DNA from: an uncultured Pseudoflavonifractor sp.
GTDB lineage: Bacteria; Bacillota; Clostridia; Oscillospirales; Oscillospiraceae
Direction of reading: 5' to 3'
DNA: 15,914 nt
NCBI GenBank assembly: GCA_904419835.1
Contig: CAJFTA010000054.1
Span: 1 to 15,914, forward strand
In this document: positions 1 through 5,886 of the stretch, in pieces
How the letters are laid out: the number at the start of each line of letters is the position of its first letter
Position numbering within the stretch: position 1 is the first letter of the stretch
Program-made: the position numbers and the translations under genes
Notes under the pieces: generated by a model
Seen by the model: the letters and a program-made list of their open reading frames with translations, nothing else
Told to the model about the DNA's origin: nothing
The model's database searches: none

Positions 1-269
1 AATTCGACCCCAACGGCACCCTGACCCGGGAGCAGGCGGCCACCATCCTGGCCCGCCTGGCAGAGGCCATGGGCCATCCCCTGCCCCAGGCGGCTCCCAG
101 CTTCTCGGACAGCGCCGCCATCTCCTCCTGGGCCGCCGCCGGGGTGGGACAGGTCCAGGCCGCCGGAATTATGGCGGGGGACGGCAGCGCCTTCACCCCC
201 CAGGGCGCCTACACCAGGGAGCAGTGTATCCTCACCGTCCTGCGGCTATATCACCTGACCCAGAGCTGA
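1..269 (+). CDS. SLH-domain surface protein, C-terminal fragment
   Basis: The reading frame is open from the left edge (first whole codon at position 3) to TGA at 267-269, so only the last 88 residues are present. They contain the end of one S-layer homology repeat (FDPNGTLTREQAATILARL) and one complete repeat (SDSAAISSWAAAGVGQVQAA, then GIMAGDG and YTREQCILTVLRLY). SLH repeats anchor exported proteins to secondary cell-wall polymers, so the full protein is probably an exported, wall-bound protein with an N-terminal catalytic or adhesive domain outside the window. The pattern of F.P, TR.Q and ..L.R.Y is typical of the family. A hairpin with a T tract follows 29 bases after the stop and probably ends this transcript. 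What the missing part does cannot be said. Confidence 0.85.
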   Translation, partial: FDPNGTLTREQAATILARLAEAMGHPLPQAAPSFSDSAAISSWAAAGVGQVQAAGIMAGDGSAFTPQGAYTREQCILTVLRLYHLTQS

Positions 270-291
270 GCATCCCCCAGCGACGTTTTTC

Positions 292-321
292 TTGGCAGCC
301 GCCCTTTCTCCGTGGTATACT
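292..321 (+). promoter_or_regulatory. Extended -10 promoter of comM, nested in the terminator loop
   Basis: The -35 is TTGGCA (292-297) and the -10 is TATACT (316-321), with an 18-base spacer. TG at 313-314 makes an extended -10 (TGGTATACT). Transcription would begin near 328, at the end of the hairpin loop, so the transcript would carry only the 3' arm and its ribosome binding site would be free. Placing the -10 here also argues against the in-frame upstream ATG at 323 as the comM start. Confidence 0.65.
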
Positions 322-352
322 GATGCTGTATGGAGAAAGGGCGGCGATTTTT
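298..352 (+). terminator. Intrinsic terminator of the SLH gene, ending at the comM start codon
   Basis: Two perfect 14-base arms, 298-311 and 332-345 (GCCGCCCTTTCTCC and its complement), enclose a 20-base loop and are followed by GA and five T (348-352). This has the form of a rho-independent terminator. The T tract directly abuts the ATG of comM at 353. The 3' arm contains the GGAGAAAGGG that would serve as the comM ribosome binding site, so a read-through transcript would hide that site in the stem. Confidence 0.7.
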
Positions 353-1873
353 ATGCTCTGTGAGGTGCGCTCTCTGGGCCTGACCGGCGTGGCCGGGTAT
401 GAAGTACGGGCCGAGTGCGACCTGTCCGGCGGTCTGCCCGCCTTTGATATTGTGGGCTTGCCCGACGCGGCGGTGAAGGAGGCCCGGGAGCGGGTGCGCT
501 CGGCGGTGAAGAACTGCGGCTTTACCTTCCCTGTGTCCCGCATCACCGTGAATCTGGCCCCCGCCGCCCAGCGGAAGGCGGGCACCCTGTACGACCTGCC
601 CATCCTGGTGGGCATTCTGGCCGCGGGCGGGCAGCTCAGGTGCGACCTGTCCCGCTCGGCCTTTGTGGGGGAGCTGTCCCTGTCCGGGGAGGTGCGGCCG
701 GTGGCGGGCATGCTGCCCATGGCCCTGGCCGCCGCCCGGGCGGGGGTGGAGGCCCTCTATGTCCCCGCCGAGAGCGCCGCCGAGGCCACCCTGGCCGGCG
801 GCGGCATGGCGGTCTACCCGGTGGAGAGCGTCACCGCCCTCATCCGCCACCTGACGGGGGAGGAGCCCCTCTCCCCCGCGCCCCCCTGGGCGCCGGGGGA
901 TAACCTGGCCGCCGGGCCGGACTTTGCCGAGGTGAAGGGCCAGGAGCATGTGAAGCGGGCACTGGAGATTGCCGCCGCCGGCGGACATAATATCTGTATG
1001 GTGGGTCCCCCCGGGTCGGGCAAATCCATGCTGGCCCGGCGGCTGCCCTCCATCCTGCCCGACATGACGGAGGCGGAGGCCCTGGCCGCCACCGAGGTCC
1101 ACTCGGTGGCCGGGCTCACCACGGCGGAGGAGCCCCTGCTGCTCCGCCGCCCCTTCCGCTCCCCCCACCACACCATCTCCCCCATGGGCATGGCGGGGGG
1201 CGGCTCCAATCCCCGGCCGGGGGAGATCTCCCTGGCCCACAACGGAGTGCTCTTCCTGGACGAGCTGCCCGAGTTCAGGCCCGAGGTGCTGGAGGTGCTG
1301 CGTCAGCCCCTGGAGGAGGGACAGGTCACCATCTCCCGGGCGGCGGGCACGGTGTCCTACCCCGCCCGGTTTATGCTGGTGTGCGCCATGAACCCCTGCA
1401 AGTGCGGCTGGTACGGCCACCCGTCGGGCCGGTGCCGGTGCACCGAGGCGGCGGTGGAAAAGTACCAGGGCCGGGTGTCCGGGCCCCTGATGGACCGGAT
1501 TGACCTCCACGTGGAGGTGCCTCCTCTGGAGTTCCACGAGCTGTCCCACGCCGCCCCGGCCGAGTCCTCGGCGGACATCCGCGCCCGGGTCAACGCCGCC
1601 CGGCGCATTCAGTCCGCCCGCTTCGGCCCCGGCGGCCCCTCCTGCAACGCCCACATGGGCCAGCGGGAGCTGCGGGAATTCTGCCGGCTGGACAGCGCCT
1701 GCGAGGCGCTGATGAAGGGGGCCTTTCAGCGCATGGGCCTCACCGCCCGGGGCTATGACCGCATCCTCCGGGTGGGGCGCACCATCGCCGACCTGGACGG
1801 CAGCGAACAGATTCAGGCGCCCCATCTGGCCGAGGCCCTCCAGTACCGGCCCGGGGCCTACCTTGTGAAATAA
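353..1873 (+). CDS. comM: YifB/ComM family Mg chelatase-like AAA+ ATPase
   Basis: This is a 506-residue protein, the usual length for the family. ComM is known in naturally transformable bacteria as a hexameric helicase that promotes branch migration during integration of transforming DNA; in Firmicutes the role is less well tested. The N-terminal ChlI/Lon-like domain (about 1-160) contains the hallmark GLPAFDIVGLPD. The AAA+ domain follows, with Walker A GPPGSGKS at 218-225 and Walker B VLFLDE at 299-304. A cysteine cluster follows (CKC at 349-351, then CRC), and the C-terminal Mg-chelatase domain ends the protein. I chose ATG 353 because MLCEV followed by GLTGVAGYEV matches normal family N-termini, GGAGAAAGGG lies 11 bases upstream, and a promoter -10 overlaps the alternative ATG at 323. 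thiI follows after 31 bases and is probably co-transcribed. Confidence 0.93.
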   Translation: MLCEVRSLGLTGVAGYEVRAECDLSGGLPAFDIVGLPDAAVKEARERVRSAVKNCGFTFPVSRITVNLAPAAQRKAGTLYDLPILVGILAAGGQLRCDLSRSAFVGELSLSGEVRPVAGMLPMALAAARAGVEALYVPAESAAEATLAGGGMAVYPVESVTALIRHLTGEEPLSPAPPWAPGDNLAAGPDFAEVKGQEHVKRALEIAAAGGHNICMVGPPGSGKSMLARRLPSILPDMTEAEALAATEVHSVAGLTTAEEPLLLRRPFRSPHHTISPMGMAGGGSNPRPGEISLAHNGVLFLDELPEFRPEVLEVLRQPLEEGQVTISRAAGTVSYPARFMLVCAMNPCKCGWYGHPSGRCRCTEAAVEKYQGRVSGPLMDRIDLHVEVPPLEFHELSHAAPAESSADIRARVNAARRIQSARFGPGGPSCNAHMGQRELREFCRLDSACEALMKGAFQRMGLTARGYDRILRVGRTIADLDGSEQIQAPHLAEALQYRPGAYLVK

Positions 1874-1904
1874 CTGTCATGAACTATAAGGAGAATAAAA
1901 AGAC

Positions 1905-3077
1905 ATGGACGAGATCATCCTGATGAAGCTGGGCGAGCTGGTGCTCAAGGGCCTGAACCGCCGCAGCTTTGAAGACAAGCTCATCGCCAACGCCCAGCGC
2001 CGCCTGAAGCACTGCGGCAGCTTCAAGGTGTACTCCAAGCAGTCCACCATGTACGTGGAGCCCAAGGACGGCAGCTGCGACATGGACGCCGCCTGGGAGG
2101 CCATGAAGCGGCTGTTCGGCGTGGTGGGCCTGAGCCGGGCCCGGGCCTGCGCCAAGGACAAGGACGCCATGCTGGAGACCGCCAAGACCTACCTCCACGA
2201 CCAGCTGTCCGCCGCCCGCACCTTCAAGGTGGAGACCAAGCGGGCGGACAAGACCTTCCCCATGACCTCCATCCAGCTCTCCCAGTACGTGGGCGGCGAG
2301 CTCCACGACGCCTTCCCCAACCTCTCCGTGGATGTGCACAACCCGGAGCTGACCGTCCACCTGGAGGTGCGGGACTACGCCGCCTTTGTCCACGCCGACC
2401 CGGAGCCTGGCGCCGGCGGCCTGCCGGTGGGCATCGGCGGACGGGCGGTGAGCCTGCTCTCCGGCGGCATCGACTCCCCCGTGGCCTCCTGGATGATGGC
2501 CAAGCGGGGCCTGGCCCTGGACATGGTTCACTTCTTCTCCTACCCCTACACCTCCCCCGAGGCCAAGGACAAGGTCATCGAGCTGGCCCGGCTCCTCACC
2601 CCCTGGTGCGGCCGCCTCACGGTCCACGTAGTGCCCTTCACCAAGATCCAGGAGGAGCTGCGCCGCTCCTGCCCCGAAGAGCTGTTTACCATCCTCATGC
2701 GCCGGTTCATGATGCGCATTGCCTGCCGGGTGGCCTACCGGGTGGGGGCCGGCGCCCTGGTCACCGGCGAGAGCCTGGGCCAGGTGGCCAGCCAGACCAT
2801 GTCCGCCATGCGCCTGACCGGCGCGGTGTGTGACCTGCCCATCCTCCGGCCTGTGGTGGGCATGGACAAGGAGGAGATCGTCCGCATCGCCCGGAAAATC
2901 GGCACCTTTGAGACCTCCATCCTGCCCTACGAGGACTGCTGCACCGTGTTCACCCCCCGTCACCCCCGGCTGCGGCCCCTGCCCGGCGAGGTTGAGGCCG
3001 CCGAGGCCAATCTGGACATCGAGGCCCTGGTGGACGAGGCGGTGAAGAACATCGAGCGGATTCAGGTCAGCCCCTGA
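1905..3077 (+). CDS. thiI: tRNA 4-thiouridine synthetase ThiI (no rhodanese domain)
   Basis: ThiI adenylates uridine 8 of tRNA and replaces its oxygen with sulfur taken from a cysteine desulfurase; in many bacteria it also supplies sulfur for the thiamine thiazole. The 390 residues comprise an N-terminal ferredoxin-like region, a THUMP RNA-binding domain (about 60-165) and a PP-loop ATP pyrophosphatase domain with SGGIDSP at 186-192. An EDCC motif places cysteines at 345 and 346, in the region of the sulfur-handling cysteine. The C-terminal rhodanese domain of the E. coli enzyme (about 480 residues) is absent, as in Bacillus-type ThiI, so persulfide should come directly from a desulfurase, which is not encoded nearby. 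AAGGAG at 1888-1893 lies 11 bases before the ATG. The gene sits between comM and cinA on the same strand. Confidence 0.95.
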   Translation: MDEIILMKLGELVLKGLNRRSFEDKLIANAQRRLKHCGSFKVYSKQSTMYVEPKDGSCDMDAAWEAMKRLFGVVGLSRARACAKDKDAMLETAKTYLHDQLSAARTFKVETKRADKTFPMTSIQLSQYVGGELHDAFPNLSVDVHNPELTVHLEVRDYAAFVHADPEPGAGGLPVGIGGRAVSLLSGGIDSPVASWMMAKRGLALDMVHFFSYPYTSPEAKDKVIELARLLTPWCGRLTVHVVPFTKIQEELRRSCPEELFTILMRRFMMRIACRVAYRVGAGALVTGESLGQVASQTMSAMRLTGAVCDLPILRPVVGMDKEEIVRIARKIGTFETSILPYEDCCTVFTPRHPRLRPLPGEVEAAEANLDIEALVDEAVKNIERIQVSP

Positions 3078-3140
3078 CCGCCCCTCCCGCTCCATATTCT
3101 ATTGGCCGGGTTATCCCCGGTCCTTCGGAGGTCTTTTGTT

Positions 3141-3218
3141 ATGACGCATACCGCAGAACTCATCGCAGTGGGCACCGAATTGCTTCTGGGCAATATCGCC
3201 AATGCCCCACGCAATTGA
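3141..3218 (+). pseudogene. Duplicated cinA start: 25-codon truncated ORF
   Basis: ATG 3141 has the same GGAGG ribosome binding site as cinA and encodes MTHTAELIAVGTELLLGNIA followed by NAPRN and TGA (3216-3218). The first 21 residues equal the CinA N-terminus; the last four are read from the inserted sequence. It should be translated if the transcript is made, because its initiation region is a perfect copy of the cinA one. It cannot form a MoCF domain. It may act as a leader ORF: its stop codon lies exactly in the loop of the first hairpin of the insert (3205-3231). Confidence 0.75.
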
Positions 3219-3318
3219 GGATTGCGCGGGGACCCCGTTCTGTTTTATTTTATCGCCGGGCGGAGTGAATCCGCCCACGGCTCCGGCGCACCTGCGCCGT
3301 TGTCGGTGTTGGCGATTT
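3203..3318. mobile_element. 116-bp hairpin-rich insert (MITE- or REP-like) in the cinA leader
   Basis: The sequence between the two cinA start copies folds into three hairpins. The first is 3205-3231, CCCC-A-CGCAAT with its complement and a 5-base loop. The second is 3258-3276, GGGCGGA/TCCGCCC. The third is 3284-3299, CGGCGC/GCGCCG. A T-rich stretch (TGTTTTATTTTAT, 3241-3253) separates the first two. The right end, TTGGCGAT (3309-3316), is complementary to ATCGCCAA at the end of copy 1 (3195-3202), so the whole could close as a four-way cloverleaf. It has no transposase and no coding capacity of note. Whether it belongs to a dispersed repeat family cannot be judged from one copy. Confidence 0.55.
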
Positions 3319-3332
3319 GGAGGTCTTTTGTT

Positions 3333-4595
3333 ATGACGCATACCGCAGAACTCATCGCAGTGGGCACCGAATTGCTTCTGGGCAATATCGCCAACACCGA
3401 CGCCCAGATGCTCTCCAAGGGTCTGAGCGCCCTGGGCATTAACGTGTACTACCACACCGTGGTGGGGGACAATCCCCAGCGGCTGAAGGCGGCGGTGGAA
3501 ATCGCCAAGAGCCGTGCGGACATCATCATCACCACCGGCGGCCTGGGTCCCACCTGCGACGACCTGACCAAGAACGTGCTGGCCGAGTGCTTTGGCAAGA
3601 AGCTGGTGTATGACGAGGCGTCCGCCGAGCGCATCCGGGACTACTTCCAGCGGCTCCATCCCGGCGGAACCATGACGGAGAACAACCTCCAGCAGGCATA
3701 CCTGCCAGAGGGCTGCACCATCTTCTCGAACGACTGGGGCACCGCGCCCGGCTGTGCCTTTGAGGCCGACGGCGTCCGGGTCATCATGCTCCCCGGTCCC
3801 CCCAACGAGTGCACCCCCATGTTTGAGCACCGTGCGGTTCCCTATCTCCGGGCTCTGGCCGACGGCGTCATCGCCTCCCGGACGCTGAAGATATTCGGCA
3901 TGGGCGAGTCGGCGGTGGAGGCCAGGCTGCGGGACCGGATGAACGCCCTCACCAACCCCACCCTGGCCCCCTACGCCAAGACCGGCGAGGTGGAGCTGCG
4001 CATCACCGCCAAGGCCGCCACCGTGGAGGAGGCCCGTGCCCTCATCGTTCCGGTGGAAAAAGAGGTCCGGGATATCTTCGGTCCCCTGGTCTACGGCGCC
4101 GATGTGGCCTCCATGGAGGAGGTTGTGCTGGGCCTGCTGAAGGAGAAGGGGCTCACTCTGGGTACTGCCGAGTCCTGCACCGGCGGACTGGTGGCCAAGC
4201 GGATGACCGACCTGCCCGGCTCCTCCGCCGTGTTCAAGGGCGGCGTGGTGAGCTACACCAATGAGGTCAAGGCCGGGGTACTGGGCGTGCCCCAGGCGAT
4301 GCTGGATGAATTTGGCGCGGTGAGCGCCCAGGTGGCCCGGGCCATGGCCCAGGGCGCCCGGCGGGTGCTGGGCTGCGACCTGGCCGTGTCCCTCACCGGC
4401 GTGGCGGGCCCCGACCCGGACGACCGGAATAACCCGGTGGGCCTCATCTATGTGGCCCTGGACACCCCGGAGGGCACCCGGGTCCGGGAGCTCCACCTCA
4501 TCAACGGCCGGGCCCGCATCCGCACCGTGGCCGCCACCAACGCCTTTGACATGGTCCGGCGGTACCTGACCGGCCTGCCCGACCAGGACGAGTAA
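3333..4595 (+). CDS. cinA: CinA family protein: MoCF domain plus NMN amidohydrolase domain
   Basis: CinA proteins join an N-terminal molybdopterin-binding-like (MoCF, COG1058) domain, associated with ADP-ribose pyrophosphatase activity, to a C-terminal PncC-type nicotinamide-mononucleotide deamidase; in some species the gene is competence-induced. The 420 residues match the two-domain family. The N-domain has TTGGLGPT (67-74), followed by MLPGPPNEC. The C-domain has AESCTGG with the probable catalytic Ser281, then VSLTGVAGPDP and NPVGLIYVAL. The start is ATG 3333 with GGAGG at 3319-3323. The frame remains open back into the hairpin insert as far as a TTG at 3222, but that extension has no family support. 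The gene is last in the comM-thiI-cinA block and is followed by a terminator. Confidence 0.93.
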   Translation: MTHTAELIAVGTELLLGNIANTDAQMLSKGLSALGINVYYHTVVGDNPQRLKAAVEIAKSRADIIITTGGLGPTCDDLTKNVLAECFGKKLVYDEASAERIRDYFQRLHPGGTMTENNLQQAYLPEGCTIFSNDWGTAPGCAFEADGVRVIMLPGPPNECTPMFEHRAVPYLRALADGVIASRTLKIFGMGESAVEARLRDRMNALTNPTLAPYAKTGEVELRITAKAATVEEARALIVPVEKEVRDIFGPLVYGADVASMEEVVLGLLKEKGLTLGTAESCTGGLVAKRMTDLPGSSAVFKGGVVSYTNEVKAGVLGVPQAMLDEFGAVSAQVARAMAQGARRVLGCDLAVSLTGVAGPDPDDRNNPVGLIYVALDTPEGTRVRELHLINGRARIRTVAATNAFDMVRRYLTGLPDQDE

Positions 4596-4611
4596 CCCCA
4601 TAAAAGCACTG

Positions 4612-4650
4612 TGCCCGGCGCACCTCTTCAGCGGTGCGCCAGGCATTTTT
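4612..4650 (+). terminator. Terminator after cinA, between convergent genes
   Basis: The arms TGCC-C-GGCGCACC and GGTGCGCC-A-GGCA (4612-4645, one internal mismatch, 8-base loop) are followed by five T (4646-4650). On the other strand the hairpin is followed by a weaker CTTTTA, so it may also serve the convergent repressor gene, whose TAA lies at 4651-4649. Confidence 0.85.
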
Positions 4651-4867
4651 ACGCCCTGGGATAGGGCTCCCGCACGTTGGTCAGCCCCAGAATATAGTCC
4701 ACGCTGGTGCCGTAAAATCTGGCCAGCTGAATCAGCACCGGCGTGGGCACGTTCAGGCGGCCCAGCTCATAGTCCGAATAGGTGGTCTGGTGGAGATTGA
4801 GCATGGCCGCCAGCTCCTTCTGCTTCAGGTCGGCGTCCTCCCGCAGGGCGCGAATGCGCGCATACAT
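4649..4867 (-). CDS. Small XRE-family helix-turn-helix repressor
   Basis: The 72-residue protein is a single Cro/C1-type HTH domain: MYARIRALREDADLKQKELA, then MLNLHQTTYSDYELGRLNVP (recognition helix and following turn), then a helical tail, LIQLARFYGTSVDYILGLT. Such proteins bind palindromic operators as dimers and often repress their own gene and a divergent one. In-frame upstream starts exist (GTG 4876, ATG 4873), but AGAGG (4875-4879) is properly spaced only for ATG 4867, 7 bases further on, and MYARIR is the usual N-terminus of such regulators. Two palindromes immediately upstream (4896-4939) are the obvious candidate operators. No partner toxin or phage gene lies next to it. Confidence 0.87.
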   Translation of the reverse strand: MYARIRALREDADLKQKELAAMLNLHQTTYSDYELGRLNVPTPVLIQLARFYGTSVDYILGLTNVREPYPRA

Positions 4868-4895
4868 ATCCATCACCTCTTATGGATAGTATGCT

Positions 4896-4939
4896 TTAAG
4901 GGAAAATCCCTTATTTACTTTTAAGGGATTTTCCCTTAT
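4896..4939. promoter_or_regulatory. Paired palindromic operators, probably for the adjacent XRE repressor
   Basis: TAAGGGA-AAA-TCCCTTA (4897-4913) and TAAGGGA-TTT-TCCCTTA (4922-4938) share identical 7-base arms with a 3-base centre that differs only as AAA versus TTT. Each is a dyad, and the two are also inverse complements of one another. Their centres are 25 bp apart, about two and a half helical turns. The right-hand site fills the spacer and touches the -10 of the rightward promoter at 4914-4942. The left-hand site lies just upstream of the repressor start. Confidence 0.75.
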
Positions 4940-4942
4940 AAT
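4914..4942 (+). promoter_or_regulatory. Strong rightward promoter overlapped by an operator
   Basis: The -35 is TTTACT (4914-4919), followed by a 17-base spacer and a perfect TATAAT (4937-4942). Start of transcription is expected near 4949. The palindrome 4922-4938 occupies the spacer, so bound repressor would exclude RNA polymerase. No convincing coding gene follows before the oppositely oriented livF. Confidence 0.65.
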
Positions 4943-5113
4943 AACATGCAATGCGGGGAAACTTCCGCTCAGACAGGATGGAGCTTGCTGTGAGAGGACC
5001 CTGTTTTAATGCGGCCGCCGCGCTGGCTGTCTTTCTCCTCCTGCGCCTCTCATTTTCCACAGGAATCCGGCGCTCTGTGGAAAACCATATCTTTCCGTCC
5101 AAGCTCGCACAGC
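4943..5113 (+). other. Gene-free stretch downstream of an operator-controlled promoter; candidate small RNA
   Basis: The interval between the XRE repressor and livF (4868-5174) holds the operators, the promoter, this segment and the livF terminator. Reading frames here are unconvincing: one from ATG 4951 has a short hydrophobic run (AAAALAVFLLL), but it lacks a ribosome binding site and runs through the livF terminator into antisense livF. ATG 4946 gives only 15 codons. A transcript from about 4949 could end at the hairpin 5116-5154 (about 200 bases), although the T tract on this strand is weak (TTTC). I see no match to 6S, SRP or tmRNA. It may be a regulated small RNA or the remains of a lost gene. 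Confidence 0.3.
5053..5084. repeat. Perfect 10-bp inverted repeat with DnaA-box-like arms
   Basis: TTTTCCACAG (5053-5062) and CTGTGGAAAA (5075-5084) are exact inverse complements around a 12-base loop. Each arm contains TTTTCCACA, one base from the DnaA box TTATCCACA. There is no T tract placed for termination. It may be chance, a DnaA-titrating pair, or an RNA hairpin in the putative transcript of this region. Confidence 0.5.
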
Positions 5114-5154
5114 AAAAAGCGTGCAGTCCTCTTCCGAGATGGACTGCACGCTTT
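5114..5154 (-). terminator. Terminator of the liv transporter unit
   Basis: On the minus strand, AAAGCGTGCAGTCC (5154-5141) pairs with GGACTGCACGCTTT (5129-5116) across an 11-base loop, and the T run extends to 5114. It lies 20 bases beyond the livF stop. The same stem on the plus strand ends in TTTC and would be a poor terminator. Confidence 0.88.
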
Positions 5155-5174
5155 CACTGCTATTTCGGACGTCC

Positions 5175-5882
5175 TCAGCCGCCCAGATAGGCCTTCTTGA
5201 CGCTCTCGTCCTGGAGCAGGGCGGCGCCGGTGCCGGTGGAGACCACCTTACCGGTTTCCAGCACGTAGCCCCGGTCGGCCACGGACAGGGCCATCTGGGC
5301 GTTCTGCTCCACCAGCAGGATGGTGGTGCCCGCCTTGTGGAGCTCCTTGATGATGTCGAAAATCTGGTCCACCAGGATGGGGGCCAGGCCCATGGAGGGT
5401 TCGTCCAGCATCAGCAGCTTGGGCTTGGACATCAGCGCCCGGCCCATGGCCAGCATCTGCTGCTCGCCGCCGGACAGGGTGCCCGCCACCTGCCTGCGCC
5501 GCTCCTTCAGCCGGGGGAACTGGGCGTACACCCGCTCCAGGCTGCCGGGAATCTCGGCGGCGGGGCGGGTGTAGCCGCCCATCTGCAAATTCTCCTCCAC
5601 GCTCATCTGGAGGAACACGGCCCGGCCCTCGGGGACCTGGGCCAGGCCCTTGGGGATGAGCTTGTGGGCGGGGATACCGCCGATGTTCTCCCCCTGGAAG
5701 GTGATGGACCCGGTGTGGCTGTGGAGCAGGCCGGAGATGGTTTTGAGGATGGTGGATTTCCCGGCGCCGTTTGCGCCGATGAGGGTGATGATCTCCCCCT
5801 CCTCCACGGTGAAGGAGACGTCCTTGACGGCGTGGATGGCGCCGTAATACACATTGATGTTCTCTACGTTCAGCATGGCCAC
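5175..5882 (-). CDS. livF: Branched-chain amino acid ABC transporter ATPase LivF
   Basis: This is one of the two cytoplasmic ATPases that power the LivHM permease. The 235 residues match LivF: Walker A GANGAGKST (36-44), the family insert IPKGLAQVPEGRAVF, signature LSGGEQQ (136-142), Walker B LLMLDEP (Asp160, Glu161), and EQN in place of the usual H-loop histidine region, as is normal for LivF. Start choice: AAGGAG (5899-5894) overlaps the outermost GTG at 5894, too close for initiation there. It is 11 bases from GTG 5882 and 17 from ATG 5876, which would give the classic MLNVENINVYYG. I chose 5882; 5876 is the main alternative. It is the last gene of the unit, 4 bases after livG, with a terminator 20 bases downstream. 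Confidence 0.93.
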   Translation of the reverse strand: MAMLNVENINVYYGAIHAVKDVSFTVEEGEIITLIGANGAGKSTILKTISGLLHSHTGSITFQGENIGGIPAHKLIPKGLAQVPEGRAVFLQMSVEENLQMGGYTRPAAEIPGSLERVYAQFPRLKERRRQVAGTLSGGEQQMLAMGRALMSKPKLLMLDEPSMGLAPILVDQIFDIIKELHKAGTTILLVEQNAQMALSVADRGYVLETGKVVSTGTGAALLQDESVKKAYLGG

Positions 5883-5886
5883 GGCG

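Larger units (their letters stand above)
3127..3394 (+). repeat. 76-bp direct repeat of the cinA start, copies 192 bp apart
   Basis: Positions 3127-3202 and 3319-3394 appear identical by eye. They begin at GGAGGTCTTTTGTTATG and end at CAATATCGCCAA. Each copy contains the ribosome binding site, the ATG and 20 complete codons plus part of the next. After the repeat, copy 1 runs into foreign sequence (TGCCCCACGC), whereas copy 2 continues as normal cinA coding sequence (CACCGACGCCCAG, residues NTDAQ, conserved in the family). Copy 2 is therefore the functional one. Confidence 0.95.

Noticed and set aside
1..5. Window begins with AATTC, as if at a cut EcoRI site (cloned fragment).
   Set aside because: GAATTC also occurs uncut inside the window (near 1676), and five bases at an edge prove nothing.
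251..1825. Long minus-strand open frames opposite comM, thiI, cinA, livK and prfC.
   Set aside because: They have low-complexity Gly/His/Pro/Ala-rich translations typical of antisense frames in GC-rich genes, with no motifs; the plus- or minus-strand genes with full domain signatures explain the DNA.
3222..3332. N-terminal extension of CinA starting at TTG 3222 inside the insert.
   Set aside because: It has no family similarity and no ribosome binding site, and it reads through the hairpins; ATG 3333 has a proper GGAGG and the conserved N-terminus.
4951..5190. 79-codon plus-strand ORF with a hydrophobic stretch, possible small membrane or toxin peptide.
   Set aside because: It has no ribosome binding site, and its last third is the livF terminator and antisense livF sequence. 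A type I toxin cannot be excluded but is not supported.
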